Part shown: positions 41,116-50,459 of the stretch, in pieces
Layout: each line of letters opens with the position of its first letter
Numbering within the stretch: the first letter of the stretch is position 1
NCBI GenBank assembly: GCA_028718905.1
Contig: JAQUKV010000002.1
Location: 1 to 64,000, forward strand
DNA length: 64,000 nucleotides
Source: Candidatus Peribacteraceae bacterium
GTDB lineage: Bacteria > Patescibacteriota > Gracilibacteria > Peribacterales > Peribacteraceae
Reading direction: 5' to 3'
Made by a program: the position numbers and the translations under genes
The notes under the pieces: model-generated
Seen by the model: the letters and a program-made list of their open reading frames with translations, nothing else
What the model was told of the DNA's origin: nothing
The model's database searches: none

Positions 41116-44100
41116 ATGCACAAGCCTTCAGCGCTCAAAGAACAGCACTTACGCTTCGAACCGCTGGAGCAGCGGCAGATGCTCTCGGGCACCGCCCTCG
41201 CGGCCGTGCAGCAGGATACCGCCTATCTGTCGCATGCCGTGCTGCGGGGGGAACCGGTGGAGCTTCTGAGTGGAGAGAAGGACTTCAACGGATCGAGTAT
41301 GGAGTGCATCGCCGACAGCCCCGTGTTCACGGACGGGTCGTTCACGGTCGAAACGCAGATACGCGTCGATGCGATCAGACAGCAATCCTTCATCACCAAG
41401 TATGACTCGGGAGTCGGAGATCAAAGTATCCATTTCTGCATGCTCAAGGACGGACGGCTGCAGTTCGACGTCTACGGCAATCCTCCGGGCTCCAGCTACC
41501 TCACCTTCCGGACGACCGGCACCCCGCTCGTCGTGGGTCAGTGGCAGACCGTGCGGATCAGCTTCGATCTGGAACACCGTCAGCTCGCCATCATGGTGGA
41601 CGGGCAGGATGTTGCCGGTGAGTCTATTCAGACGGGGGCGGACATCACCGCCATCCATGACGGCAGCACCGACATGCGCATAGCCGGCAGAAGAACGGGG
41701 GGCGGCCCGGGCAATTATGCCGATGCAGCCTTCCGGAATATGTACTTCCACCCCGTCGCTTCGTTTGAGGAAAAAACACAGGCAATCGATGCGGTGATTG
41801 AACAGGCGGACGAAGAGGAAGCAGTGCCTGTTGCGACGCAGGGGCAGCAGCTCACCGCGGCGAACATTGATGCGGTGCTGCGGGCGGAGCCGGTTGTGCT
41901 CCTTGCGGGGACGAAGGAATTCAACGGATCGACCGTGGAATGCATCGCGGACAATCCCGTGTTCACGGACGGCTCCTTTACGGTGGAGATGATGGTGCGG
42001 CCGGCCGTGCAGCAGTTCCAGACGTTCGTTTCGAAGTATAACTCGCATGACTCGGACCAGAGTTTCTATTGCGGCATGGGTGCGGACGGACGGCTCCAGC
42101 TCTCCGTGTATGGGGAGGGAGGAGCGTATCGGGTGCTCTATACCGATCAGGCGCCTCTGGCCATCGGCGTGTGGCAGAAGGTGGTGGCGAGCTTCGATAT
42201 GCAGAGTCAGGGGATGTCGATCACGGTGGATGGGAAAGGAATTCCGGCGACGATTGACCCCATCTCGAAGGAGGTTCGGCCCATCCATGACGGCAGCAGC
42301 CCGATACGGCTGGGAGCGTCGGTCTTCGGGGGCGGGTCCGTCACGAATTTCTTCAGGGGAGACATGGGAGACGTGAACCTTTATCCGGTGGCGTCGTTCG
42401 GAATACCGAAGGAAACAACAGTCGCAGAAACGCCCCCTGTTCTGCCCGTAACGGAGGAGACGGCCGTGCAGACGACGACGGAAAGCCCGCCCCTCGCGAC
42501 AGAGACGACACCCGCCGCAGCTCCCACGCTCATAGAGCGCCAGCTGCAGCAGTACGAGACACGCATGGCAGCAACCAATGACCGTTTGGCAACTCAGGAA
42601 GTCGCCCTTCGAACGGCGCAGGAAAACGTGCAGGCTCTCGAACGAGATGTCGCTTCTGCATCGCAGATCATTGCGGCAGCAGAGAGCATCCTGGCAAAGG
42701 CCGCTCTCGAAGCGCAGGCGGAAAAGAGCGATACCGGACCGTCCTCTTTCTGGATCGATGGTATACGGCCCAACCGCACCATCTGGCTGGTCTACAAGAA
42801 CATGCCTGTCGGCTACGACGCAGTCATGATCGGGAACGGTTTCGGTGAGCGCGAAGAGATTCCCGCGGGATCCGGCAAAGTGGATTTCGGCATCCCTCCG
42901 GGCATCGCGGCAGATGCCAAAATCGGCATCATGAAGCATGGAACCAACGAAGTGATGGGGAAGCTGGTGGATTTCCGCATCCTGAAGGGATACGTCCGTG
43001 ACAATGTCGATAGCCGCAGCATCGCATTGCCGAGCCAGAAGGCGGAGCTGACGATCAGCGTGGAAGACATCGAAAAGAAACGGAATGAACAAGACAGTGC
43101 CAGGGAACAGTTGGCGAAGGCCTCATCTGCATTGCCGCAGGCGAAAGCGGAGGAAGCCGAGGCGCTGGCGGCATGGCAGGCTGCCCGTCGCGAAACGATC
43201 GCGTACGGCGGCATCACCGCGATCGATCCCAAAGTGGAACAATTGCGCAACGGGGATCTGCGCATCGGCTTCACGGTGCACTACCGTTCGCCCGATACGG
43301 ATGTGTGCATGGAGGTGTACCGCGACGGAATCCGCGTGAATGAAACCTATCTGCACAACGATGCCGGCGAGCCGGACGGACAGTTCTGGTTCAATGCCGC
43401 GGAAGGGATCGGCAGCGGTGATCTGGAGTTCCGGCTCTCGAGCGGAAACGGAAGCGCACTGCGAGAGGTCGCCCGCGCCGAAGCCGGCTACAATACCCGC
43501 GAGACCCCTCAGAACGCGGCCCGCGTGCGCACAACGTTCGATCCTGTAGAATCCCATGACACAGGCCGTCTGGTCGACGCCCCCCTTCCCTACGATCTCA
43601 AGATCATGAGCGTCAAAGGATCCAGCGCCGTGCTCCACTTCACCTCGCCCGATGACGAGAGCGTGATTCTGTCGAGCACGGGCGGGCTCTACGGGCAGCA
43701 GATCGCCTCGCATCCGGGAGGAACCTCCACGGGTGTCGTGCTGATCACGGTGAATCCCGGAAAGACCGGGAATTATTCCTTCTCGCTGAAAGACACCGAT
43801 GGCGTGATCCGCGAAAGTATCACCGTGTACTGGGACGGAACGGCGCTCACTCCGCTAAATGCGGAGGATCAGTGGACATCCGAGGCCGCTTCCCTTACGC
43901 GCTCGGCTTCTCTGGCGGCGAACGATCCGGATGCGTCCCCTGCCACCCGCATCGCCACGACCCTGAGCGACGAGGCCGCCGAGACGCTGGAACAGGAGCG
44001 ATTGGAGTTGCTCGTTTCACAACAGATGAGCCTGACAAACGGCATTGATATCGGCAGTCTCAACCGTGATCTGGCCCAAATCCAGAGACTGGATCTCTAC

Positions 44101-45633
44101 GAAAACTCCCGTCTCTTCGTCTCACCGGATCAATTGGGCGAAGCCTTCTTCACGGTGCATCCCGACTGGAGGCCCGAGAACTTTCAGGCCACGGTGATGC
44201 GCTTGTGGACGGAAGGCGGCTGCAAAGGCCAGAGCGGTGACACGCGCGACTGGCTCAACGGCGTGATCTTGGACCTGCGGGGCCGCTACCGGAACGACCT
44301 GAACATCTACGAAGTCGCCATGTGCGATATCATCGAAAAAGGCGTGAATATCTGCCTCCAAATCCGGCAGGGATCGCCGGAGGGGCCGCTCTTTCAGGAG
44401 CTGGAAGGCCTGATCCAGAGCAGAAGCTCGTGGGACGCCGTGATCCGGCTGACCGAGCTCAATATCCGCCTCCCCGACCGGCATCAGGTCGTCGCCGAGT
44501 GCAGCCGCATCATTGAAGAGCGCATCACCGACCTGATTTTCCGGCAGTCGGAGGACGTGCGCCTGACGCAGAACCTCACGCTGCGCCAGCAGAACGCGCA
44601 GTGGATGGCCGAGCATGATGGTCAGACGAATGTCACCATTCTCGCACAGCGCAAAACCGTGGCGGGCGGCTACACGCAGAAAGAAGTGAGCGAGAGCGAA
44701 CAGCGCAGGCTGCAGCGGGCGGCGCGCCTCTACGCGGAGGCCCGGGGATACAGCACCGATTCCCGCATCCAGGTGACGGTTATCGCCGCAGGGGAGCCCA
44801 ATCTCCAGCGCGAGCGCACACTCGCCAACGGCACCGTGCAGATCACGATCACAACGACGGAGGCCGATCAGATCGCAACGGAGCTGGAAAAAGCAACCGC
44901 AGAGACGGGCGGGGATGCCATGGGGGTGGCGGAGGTGCTGAACAGGGAGGTGGTGGCGATGCTCGATACTGCCCCAGAGACAGATACCGCCACGCAGGAA
45001 ACCGTACGGAATACCATTCAAGAACGCGTCGCTGCCCGGCTGAATGAGCGACTAGAGTCCATGACCATGGAAGAGCGGGCAACCGCCCGTGGACTACTGC
45101 GATTGCAGGCGGACGGCAAACTTGATGAATATTTCGCTTCGTTATTCTCTGGTCAGGCAAGCCAAGCGGTGGATGCCGAGCTGAACGGTGCAGGAGGGTA
45201 CAGTGTGTACTACTTGCTCGATACGGATGTGCTGGTGGGCGCTGGCCATGCTGCGATGATTATGGGATCAGATAGCGAGGGGTGGTATTACTTCTCTTTC
45301 GGATATGGCAGCAACGTCCTCACTGCAAACGGAAATATGGATGCTGAGTATTTTATTACGCTGAAAGAAGCACAAAAAACTCTAGATCGTTATGGTAGCT
45401 ATCTGCGATGGAATGTCCAGAATTCATCTTCGATACGCTCAGCTTTCAGAGAGGCTAGTAGTCATCTAACGGATAATTACAGTTTATCCTCACATAATTG
45501 TGACGATGTTGCCGTAAAAATAATTCGTGCGTCCGGAGTACAACTGCAAGACGAATGGAAACCGACGAATACATTTAATTACTACTGGGGAGAAGCTGAT
45601 GAAATCGGAAATTGGGAGGTATCTGTTCAATAA
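41116..45633 (+). CDS. Giant LEPR-XLL-type surface protein with tandem LamG domains and toxin-like C-terminus
   Basis: 1505 residues. The N-terminus LRFEPLEQRQMLSG is a LEPR-XLL-type export motif, otherwise typical of planctomycete giant proteins. Two homologous LamG/concanavalin-like domains follow (about 47-215 and 259-430; both with FNGS, CIAD.PVFTDGSFTVE), a Pro/Thr linker, coiled coils (about 471-538 and 648-695) and beta-rich modules. Residues about 1228-1272 (ERTLANGTVQITITTTEADQ) recur in a gene downstream. The last 150 residues are AT-rich in DNA and hold GHAAMIMGSDSEGWYYFS and SHNCDDVAVKIIRASGV, a His/Cys papain/LRAT-like domain. It resembles the stalk and tip of a polymorphic toxin. 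Confidence 0.8.
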   Translation: MHKPSALKEQHLRFEPLEQRQMLSGTALAAVQQDTAYLSHAVLRGEPVELLSGEKDFNGSSMECIADSPVFTDGSFTVETQIRVDAIRQQSFITKYDSGVGDQSIHFCMLKDGRLQFDVYGNPPGSSYLTFRTTGTPLVVGQWQTVRISFDLEHRQLAIMVDGQDVAGESIQTGADITAIHDGSTDMRIAGRRTGGGPGNYADAAFRNMYFHPVASFEEKTQAIDAVIEQADEEEAVPVATQGQQLTAANIDAVLRAEPVVLLAGTKEFNGSTVECIADNPVFTDGSFTVEMMVRPAVQQFQTFVSKYNSHDSDQSFYCGMGADGRLQLSVYGEGGAYRVLYTDQAPLAIGVWQKVVASFDMQSQGMSITVDGKGIPATIDPISKEVRPIHDGSSPIRLGASVFGGGSVTNFFRGDMGDVNLYPVASFGIPKETTVAETPPVLPVTEETAVQTTTESPPLATETTPAAAPTLIERQLQQYETRMAATNDRLATQEVALRTAQENVQALERDVASASQIIAAAESILAKAALEAQAEKSDTGPSSFWIDGIRPNRTIWLVYKNMPVGYDAVMIGNGFGEREEIPAGSGKVDFGIPPGIAADAKIGIMKHGTNEVMGKLVDFRILKGYVRDNVDSRSIALPSQKAELTISVEDIEKKRNEQDSAREQLAKASSALPQAKAEEAEALAAWQAARRETIAYGGITAIDPKVEQLRNGDLRIGFTVHYRSPDTDVCMEVYRDGIRVNETYLHNDAGEPDGQFWFNAAEGIGSGDLEFRLSSGNGSALREVARAEAGYNTRETPQNAARVRTTFDPVESHDTGRLVDAPLPYDLKIMSVKGSSAVLHFTSPDDESVILSSTGGLYGQQIASHPGGTSTGVVLITVNPGKTGNYSFSLKDTDGVIRESITVYWDGTALTPLNAEDQWTSEAASLTRSASLAANDPDASPATRIATTLSDEAAETLEQERLELLVSQQMSLTNGIDIGSLNRDLAQIQRLDLYENSRLFVSPDQLGEAFFTVHPDWRPENFQATVMRLWTEGGCKGQSGDTRDWLNGVILDLRGRYRNDLNIYEVAMCDIIEKGVNICLQIRQGSPEGPLFQELEGLIQSRSSWDAVIRLTELNIRLPDRHQVVAECSRIIEERITDLIFRQSEDVRLTQNLTLRQQNAQWMAEHDGQTNVTILAQRKTVAGGYTQKEVSESEQRRLQRAARLYAEARGYSTDSRIQVTVIAAGEPNLQRERTLANGTVQITITTTEADQIATELEKATAETGGDAMGVAEVLNREVVAMLDTAPETDTATQETVRNTIQERVAARLNERLESMTMEERATARGLLRLQADGKLDEYFASLFSGQASQAVDAELNGAGGYSVYYLLDTDVLVGAGHAAMIMGSDSEGWYYFSFGYGSNVLTANGNMDAEYFITLKEAQKTLDRYGSYLRWNVQNSSSIRSAFREASSHLTDNYSLSSHNCDDVAVKIIRASGVQLQDEWKPTNTFNYYWGEADEIGNWEVSVQ

Positions 45634-45636
45634 CTC

Positions 45637-46383
45637 ATGTATATGCGCCACCGTCTCCTCAGTACCATCCTCGGAATTCTCATGGGAATCAGTATCCCTC
45701 TCTTCCTGTGGATATTGCTCGTGGAGCATCTAGCACTATTCATACTCCTCCCAATTCTTCCGATAACTGGAATGATTATTGGCTTCTCACTTGGAATACT
45801 TGGGAAAATCCCTCCACTGAAGATTTGGGTCTCCCTTTTAATATTTACAATATTCATTGGAGCCAGTGCTGGCTATACAGAATTGAGAAACATAATAATG
45901 CACTCCCGTAGAGAGAAAACTACTCTGAGCATTTTAAGAAAAGATCCAAATATCAGAATAATCGAAACGAGGTACGACGGAGGTAATGGCATGGAAATAC
46001 CGCCAAATGTCACTGCAAAAATTGAAAGCACTGATTCTTTTGAAAAGATTGCGCAATACTTCGACAATGAACTAACGAATAATGGTTGGGAACGAGAATA
46101 TGCAAAATGGGAATCTCAACTCGCATGGCGCAATGGCCGAGACGAAGCATTCCTCACAAATAAATATAGGCTGGCACCAACCATTGAATTTAGAATTGAT
46201 TTTTGGGGGTACTGGATTAATGATCTTTTTGTTCATAATTGCGATGACGTTGCCTCAGATATTATTCGTGCTGCGGGCGTTCAGCTAGACGACAGATGGG
46301 TCCCAAACCTTACCTACCTCTACCAAAGAGATGCTGCGGATGAATCAGATTCTTGGAAAAGAATTATGAACCTCTCTGAGTAA
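45637..46383 (+). CDS. Membrane protein fused to a toxin-tip fragment; immunity candidate
   Basis: 248 residues. Three hydrophobic helices in the first 95 residues, then a soluble part (STDSFEKIAQYFDNELTNNG), and a final 48 residues (HNCDDVASDIIRAAGVQLDD) homologous to the end of the preceding giant protein. It begins four bases after that gene's stop. AT-rich. The membrane part is in the immunity-gene position; the tail looks like a leftover from an earlier tip cassette that became fused. No known family for the membrane domain. Confidence 0.6.
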   Translation: MYMRHRLLSTILGILMGISIPLFLWILLVEHLALFILLPILPITGMIIGFSLGILGKIPPLKIWVSLLIFTIFIGASAGYTELRNIIMHSRREKTTLSILRKDPNIRIIETRYDGGNGMEIPPNVTAKIESTDSFEKIAQYFDNELTNNGWEREYAKWESQLAWRNGRDEAFLTNKYRLAPTIEFRIDFWGYWINDLFVHNCDDVASDIIRAAGVQLDDRWVPNLTYLYQRDAADESDSWKRIMNLSE

Positions 46384-46394
46384 TCTTAACCTCT

Positions 46395-46811
46395 ATGACA
46401 AATCTTCTGTCCCGGCTCTATCACATCAGGCCCCAAAACCGAAAAGTCATTTGTATTTCGATAACAATCATTTTTGTCACTGTGATAGTAGTGCAAAGTT
46501 TTAATTTTTTCGGTGGCTTCTACATCGATCTTTTGTTTTTTTCAGGCGCATTTATTTGGTTGCCTGTCATTCTCAGCTATTTTTTTTCCTTTATTGTGAG
46601 AAATAAAGAATACGAATTGCGAACGCGACAAAGATGTCTGGTTTTTCTTTTGGCCATCATGATTAACGTGGGCATTTCATATTCACTACTCGACCCCTAC
46701 TCGCGTGATCTTACCATTTTCGTTTATCTAATAACATATCCAGTACAAATTGCCATGATTCTTTTATTTGATTGGTTACTATCCCTTTCAAGAAAATATG
46801 GCCAGTCATAA
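46395..46811 (+). CDS. Four-helix membrane protein; immunity candidate
   Basis: 138 residues, four hydrophobic helices with short loops and no recognised family. AT-rich. It lies between the fused immunity-like gene and the orphan cassette, whose start it overlaps by 14 bases. Small polytopic proteins in this position often protect against membrane or lipid-targeting toxins; here that is inference. Confidence 0.5.
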   Translation: MTNLLSRLYHIRPQNRKVICISITIIFVTVIVVQSFNFFGGFYIDLLFFSGAFIWLPVILSYFFSFIVRNKEYELRTRQRCLVFLLAIMINVGISYSLLDPYSRDLTIFVYLITYPVQIAMILLFDWLLSLSRKYGQS

Positions 46812-47934
46812 GATGCTATCATATGGCAATCGAGTGACAGACAATCGTTCTCTGAGTACCACCATGGAAGTGACCGGTGCGGACGGGCAAAGCAGTTTGG
46901 CATCGAAACACATCAGTGTGCCCAAGCTTGCACCGACGCGTACGCGCGAGGAGTTGGAGCCGAATATCCAGCGTGAACGCCAACTGGCGAACGGCACCGT
47001 GCAGATCACGATCACAACGACGGAGGCCGATCAGATCGCAACGGAGCTGGAAAAAGCAACCGCAGAGACGAGCGGGGATGCGACGATGGCTGGGGAGAAA
47101 ATGTTGGTGGCGATGAATCTCATGCCGGATTTGGGGTGGGCGGAGGGGACGATTGCAGTGGAGGAGAAGCTGGAATTTGGAAGCAAAATTGAAGTTGCGC
47201 TCGCGAGTTATCTGGAGAGTCACGAGCGTCCCACGAGTGAAAATACAATGATCATCGTCATCTATGGGTCGGGACAGTTTCCTGACCCAGAATTCACTCC
47301 TCAAGATGAATATCCTCTTCCAGACTTACAATCTACAACCGGCGAGGGTTCCACGCTTAATCCTCAAGAAACAGAAGTCCCCATGCCACAGGGGATGGAT
47401 ACACTCATGGAAAACATCCGGGAAAGCTACGCGCATTCATGGGGTTTCCCCTCGGGTCAGAATGCAAGTGGCATCCCGCGGGCTGTGACACCACTTGAAG
47501 CTTTGGATAACATCAAAAATTTCATCGATGCGGAACTCCGGAATAATCCTCAGATCAAATATTTCTTTCTTGGAGGGTACAGCTGGGGAGGAGGCGCCGT
47601 GTATGAGATCAGTAAATGGCTCTCAGAGGCACATCCCGAAGTGACTCTGATTGGAGCAGCATATGTAGATGCTATCAAAATCGGGAACTATCAAGGAGGA
47701 GAAGCTGAAGACAGAGCCCCAATTGGGGCCAAAACCATACTAAATATTTTCCAGTCTTCACCTGAAGAAAATGAGTTCTTTCATCTCAATGGAACGCCAA
47801 TTAATGTTCCAATATATGTGCCATATGACTCGCTCGACTTGGATGCATCATCAAATAATGCCACTCATCAAACCATTGATGAAAAAGCTGTTGATTATCT
47901 TGAGCTGTACCTTCGACAACTCGTAGAGTCATAG
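46798..47934 (+). CDS. Orphan cassette: shared pre-tip segment plus alpha/beta-hydrolase domain
   Basis: 378 residues from ATG 46798 (MASHKMLSYG); no signal peptide. Residues about 55-98 repeat the giant protein's pre-tip region; about 85 bases of DNA are almost identical (around 46987-47073 versus 44826-44912). The C-terminal 240 residues form an alpha/beta hydrolase: a nucleophile elbow GGYSWGGGAVYEIS, an Asp candidate in AAYVDAIK, and a His in NNATHQTIDEKA. Likely a lipase or esterase. The gene looks like a spare C-terminal tip that could replace the current one by recombination through the shared segment. Confidence 0.65.
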   Translation: MASHKMLSYGNRVTDNRSLSTTMEVTGADGQSSLASKHISVPKLAPTRTREELEPNIQRERQLANGTVQITITTTEADQIATELEKATAETSGDATMAGEKMLVAMNLMPDLGWAEGTIAVEEKLEFGSKIEVALASYLESHERPTSENTMIIVIYGSGQFPDPEFTPQDEYPLPDLQSTTGEGSTLNPQETEVPMPQGMDTLMENIRESYAHSWGFPSGQNASGIPRAVTPLEALDNIKNFIDAELRNNPQIKYFFLGGYSWGGGAVYEISKWLSEAHPEVTLIGAAYVDAIKIGNYQGGEAEDRAPIGAKTILNIFQSSPEENEFFHLNGTPINVPIYVPYDSLDLDASSNNATHQTIDEKAVDYLELYLRQLVES

Positions 47935-48258
47935 TGAAAAAACCCGATGGATGATCATCGCGTTGGCCGCAAATATGATAATGGCCAACGCGATTTTCAT
48001 GGGGTTCTTTGAGCAGAGAAAACTGACCACTACAGACCAAATAACACCAAGCAAAACACCCTTGGAAATATAATAATAAGCATTATCCGGCATTTGTTGA
48101 TATATCGAAACATTCAAAAGTACTGAGCCAGAAAATGTCGAAATTATATCGCTTACGAATGAAAGTATATTTAGAAGGATACCAAGCCCAAACCCCCATA
48201 TCCACGGCTTAGGCGGCCAGTTAAAAAAGCTACGTTTGATTGATGAAATTATTGGCAT
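47929..48258 (-). CDS. Three-helix membrane protein; possible immunity protein
   Basis: 109 residues, three hydrophobic helices, AT-rich. Convergent with the orphan hydrolase cassette, overlapping its stop by 6 bases. No family. It could be the immunity gene of the hydrolase cassette, though the opposite strand is unusual. 48259-48450 downstream holds no recognisable feature. Confidence 0.5.
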   Translation of the reverse strand: MPIISSIKRSFFNWPPKPWIWGFGLGILLNILSFVSDIISTFSGSVLLNVSIYQQMPDNAYYYISKGVLLGVIWSVVVSFLCSKNPMKIALAIIIFAANAMIIHRVFSL

Positions 48259-48450
48259 AAAACCATTATACAGTCATTCTTTATTTTTGAGGGAGAAATA
48301 CATGCCCAGACCCCCCCCGTTCTACCCCCTCATGGAACCGGAAAAATGGCTTCTATAAGACAAAAAATGGGCTCCTCCACCGCAATCTTTTTACAAGCCC
48401 TCCACAAGCCCGATTATCCACAGGATACTGAGGCTGTTTTCCCCCTCCCC

Positions 48451-49173
48451 ATGATGCCCCGCCTCCTAATCGCCCTCCCGATCACGCTCCTCCTCTGCCT
48501 GCCCGCCGCAGTTTCAGCGCAGGCGGGTATGCCGCAGAGCATCCTCGCGGCAGACAACCAGCCGACTCTCGTCTCGCTCTTTCTTCCCTCCGTCACTGTG
48601 CGCCCCACGTACCGTGCCACGCAGATTAAAGGGAAGGCAGACAAGCGGCGCAGGATACCCACGATCACCGCCAAGCCCGCGCGCGAGTACCGCGACCTTC
48701 TGAACGGTTTCCGCGTGGAGTACCCCAACGACTGGAGTTACGCTTTTCCCGCTCCCGACGCCGGCTCCTCCTTCGCACATTTCGACTGGGTGTTCTTCAG
48801 TAGTTCCTCCGCCCGATCGACCATGCTCGCCGTGGGCGTTCTGGATCTCAAAAAGACCGTCACGACCGCGGATCTTCAAAAGAATTTCGCCGACTATACC
48901 CGTGAACCCAAGTACGAGGAGGAATTCCGCAATCCACGCTTTCTCCTGATGTATAAGCTCTTAAGCTCGGTAACGATGACGTGGAACGGCCGCACGGTGT
49001 TGGACAGCGTCTTCACACACCGCTACCAGAGCAGAGACACGAAAGAGCGCCAGATCCGCATCGCGGCGGGCAGCCGCATCATCGTGCTGCGGTACTCCGC
49101 CTACTTGGACAGATTCGACCGGGATCTGCACCTGTTCGAGGATTTCAAGAAGTCGTTTGGATTGCTGAAGTAG
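48451..49173 (+). CDS. Secreted hypothetical protein
   Basis: 240 residues from ATG 48451 (MMPRLLIALPITLLL); the frame is open to 48346. Signal peptide ending VSAQA, a basic disordered stretch, then a domain beginning GFRVEYPNDWSYAFP, the style of PsbP-like or lipoprotein-type domains that open with 'F-x-V-x-Y-P-x-x-W'. Function unknown. The codon usage returns to the GC-rich host pattern here. Confidence 0.6.
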   Translation: MMPRLLIALPITLLLCLPAAVSAQAGMPQSILAADNQPTLVSLFLPSVTVRPTYRATQIKGKADKRRRIPTITAKPAREYRDLLNGFRVEYPNDWSYAFPAPDAGSSFAHFDWVFFSSSSARSTMLAVGVLDLKKTVTTADLQKNFADYTREPKYEEEFRNPRFLLMYKLLSSVTMTWNGRTVLDSVFTHRYQSRDTKERQIRIAAGSRIIVLRYSAYLDRFDRDLHLFEDFKKSFGLLK

Positions 49174-49181
49174 CATAAACT

Positions 49182-49211
49182 CTCCCCCGTTCCACCACCA
49201 CCCAGAACGCC
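49182..49211. repeat. 30-bp repeat, family B, copy 2
   Basis: Identical to 40928-40957. It directly follows the stop of the secreted protein gene. The following bases to 49424 show nothing else recognisable. Confidence 0.8.
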
Positions 49212-49439
49212 CTTTCGGGCAAGTATAGTGGCTTAAACAAGCCGTGAAGCTCCCCAAGCCCACATCCGGAGTATGCCTTGAATTCGCCTTCGGCGATCCC
49301 CTGCGGAATCCCGCACCGAAAGCCGCAATGTAAACCTTCTCCGACCATTCATCTGCAAACACATGTCCGTGATCCTTCTGGTGCGGGGTAAACCAAAATT
49401 GCTCGATTCCATTTTTTGGGACGCTAGTATGCACGCCCC

Positions 49440-50138
49440 TTGAAAGCATTCATCATGGATAACTTGGCAACCGCCTCTCATCACCGGCCCCCGACATGCA
49501 CGATCGTGACCTGCCACTTGGATCCCCTCGTGCCCTCCTTCACCCCCGCCATTCCCCTCACGTTGAGCAGCTACCTCACGTACAAAGATGCCATCGCCTT
49601 CACCCGCCTCGCGCACGCGGGGCAGAAACGTGCGGACGGCCGCGCCTTCGTCAGCCACCCGCTGGCCGTGCTGCAGATTCTGCGTTCGGTGAGCACGGAG
49701 CTGCCGCATGCGGCGTACATGACGGCGCTGCTGCACGATACGGTGGAAGACACCGAGACGACCGTCGGGCAGATCCGTACGACATTCGGAGACGAAACTG
49801 CGACAGCGGTCGATGCCCTCACGCGCAGAAAACGGCCGAAGGGCAAGGGTGTCGTGGAGCATGAGCGCGATTACCTCGCCCGCATGGCGCAGATCCACCG
49901 GCACCTGCCCTACGTGCTCCTCATCAAGATGGCCGACCGGCTCCATAACCTCGAGACGGCGCACTTCTGCGCACCGGCCTACCGGCAGGCGCTTCTGCAG
50001 GAAACCGCCACCCTGTATCTGCCGTTCCTGCAGGTGCAGGAGCCGCTTCAGACCAAGTATTCCGATTCATTCAACACGCTCTATTCGATGCTGGAAGAAA
50101 GCGTCGCACGCCTGACGGACATGCCGCAAATAATCTAA
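49440..50138 (+). CDS. HD-domain hydrolase, RelA/SpoT (p)ppGpp hydrolase type
   Basis: About 232 residues if started at TTG 49440 (TAGTAT ends 9 bases before it), or 227 from ATG 49455 (MDNLATASH). A stand-alone HD domain: HAGQKRADGRAFVSHPLAV, LLHDTVEDTE and IKMADRLHNLET supply the metal-binding His/Asp set of the Rel/Spo hydrolases. There is no synthetase or TGS domain, so it may be a small alarmone hydrolase that degrades (p)ppGpp. Confidence 0.85.
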   Translation: MKAFIMDNLATASHHRPPTCTIVTCHLDPLVPSFTPAIPLTLSSYLTYKDAIAFTRLAHAGQKRADGRAFVSHPLAVLQILRSVSTELPHAAYMTALLHDTVEDTETTVGQIRTTFGDETATAVDALTRRKRPKGKGVVEHERDYLARMAQIHRHLPYVLLIKMADRLHNLETAHFCAPAYRQALLQETATLYLPFLQVQEPLQTKYSDSFNTLYSMLEESVARLTDMPQII

Positions 50139-50289
50139 ATGCGAAAAATGAACACATACAGAAACAAAACAGAACAAACACATACAAGAACAAACAAAAT
50201 CCCGGAAACGCGCCTATGTGGCGGCTAAGCGTAAGGGGGTCATAGGCGCAGCGCTTTCCCTGCCCTGAGCAAAGTCGAAGGGTTTCGTT

Positions 50290-50317
50290 CTTTCTTTGCC
50301 GCGCTTGGCAAAGAAAG
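50290..50317. repeat. 11-bp perfect hairpin in intergenic DNA
   Basis: CTTTCTTTGCC and GGCAAAGAAAG around GCGCTT. No T-run follows on either strand. 50139-50447 otherwise contains a motif CCTGAGCAAAGTCGAAGGG and no gene. Confidence 0.55.
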
Positions 50318-50447
50318 GACAAGAGAAGAGAACATCTCTTTCAGCGTGGAAAAAATCCCTTCCCTTTGTCACCCTGACAAAGAAAGAATTGAAGTCCTCA
50401 AACACTATCATCATCGCTAAAGACCTTCACGAAGCGAAAAAACGCGG

Positions 50448-50453
50448 TATAGT
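50448..50453 (+). promoter_or_regulatory. -10 hexamer TATAGT of the ABC exporter operon
   Basis: Ends 6 bases before the GTG start at 50460. Confidence 0.55.
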
Positions 50454-50459
50454 CGTGGG

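Noticed and set aside
41149..43092. Minus-strand frame of 647 residues opposite the giant surface protein
   Set aside because: His/Arg-rich antisense frame; the plus-strand protein has repeated domains and an export motif.
50255..50320. Small RNA or riboswitch in the gap before the ABC exporter
   Set aside because: Only an isolated hairpin and a dispersed CCTGAGCAAAGTCGAAGGG motif are visible. The exporter has its own -10 hexamer six bases before its start, leaving no leader for a riboswitch.
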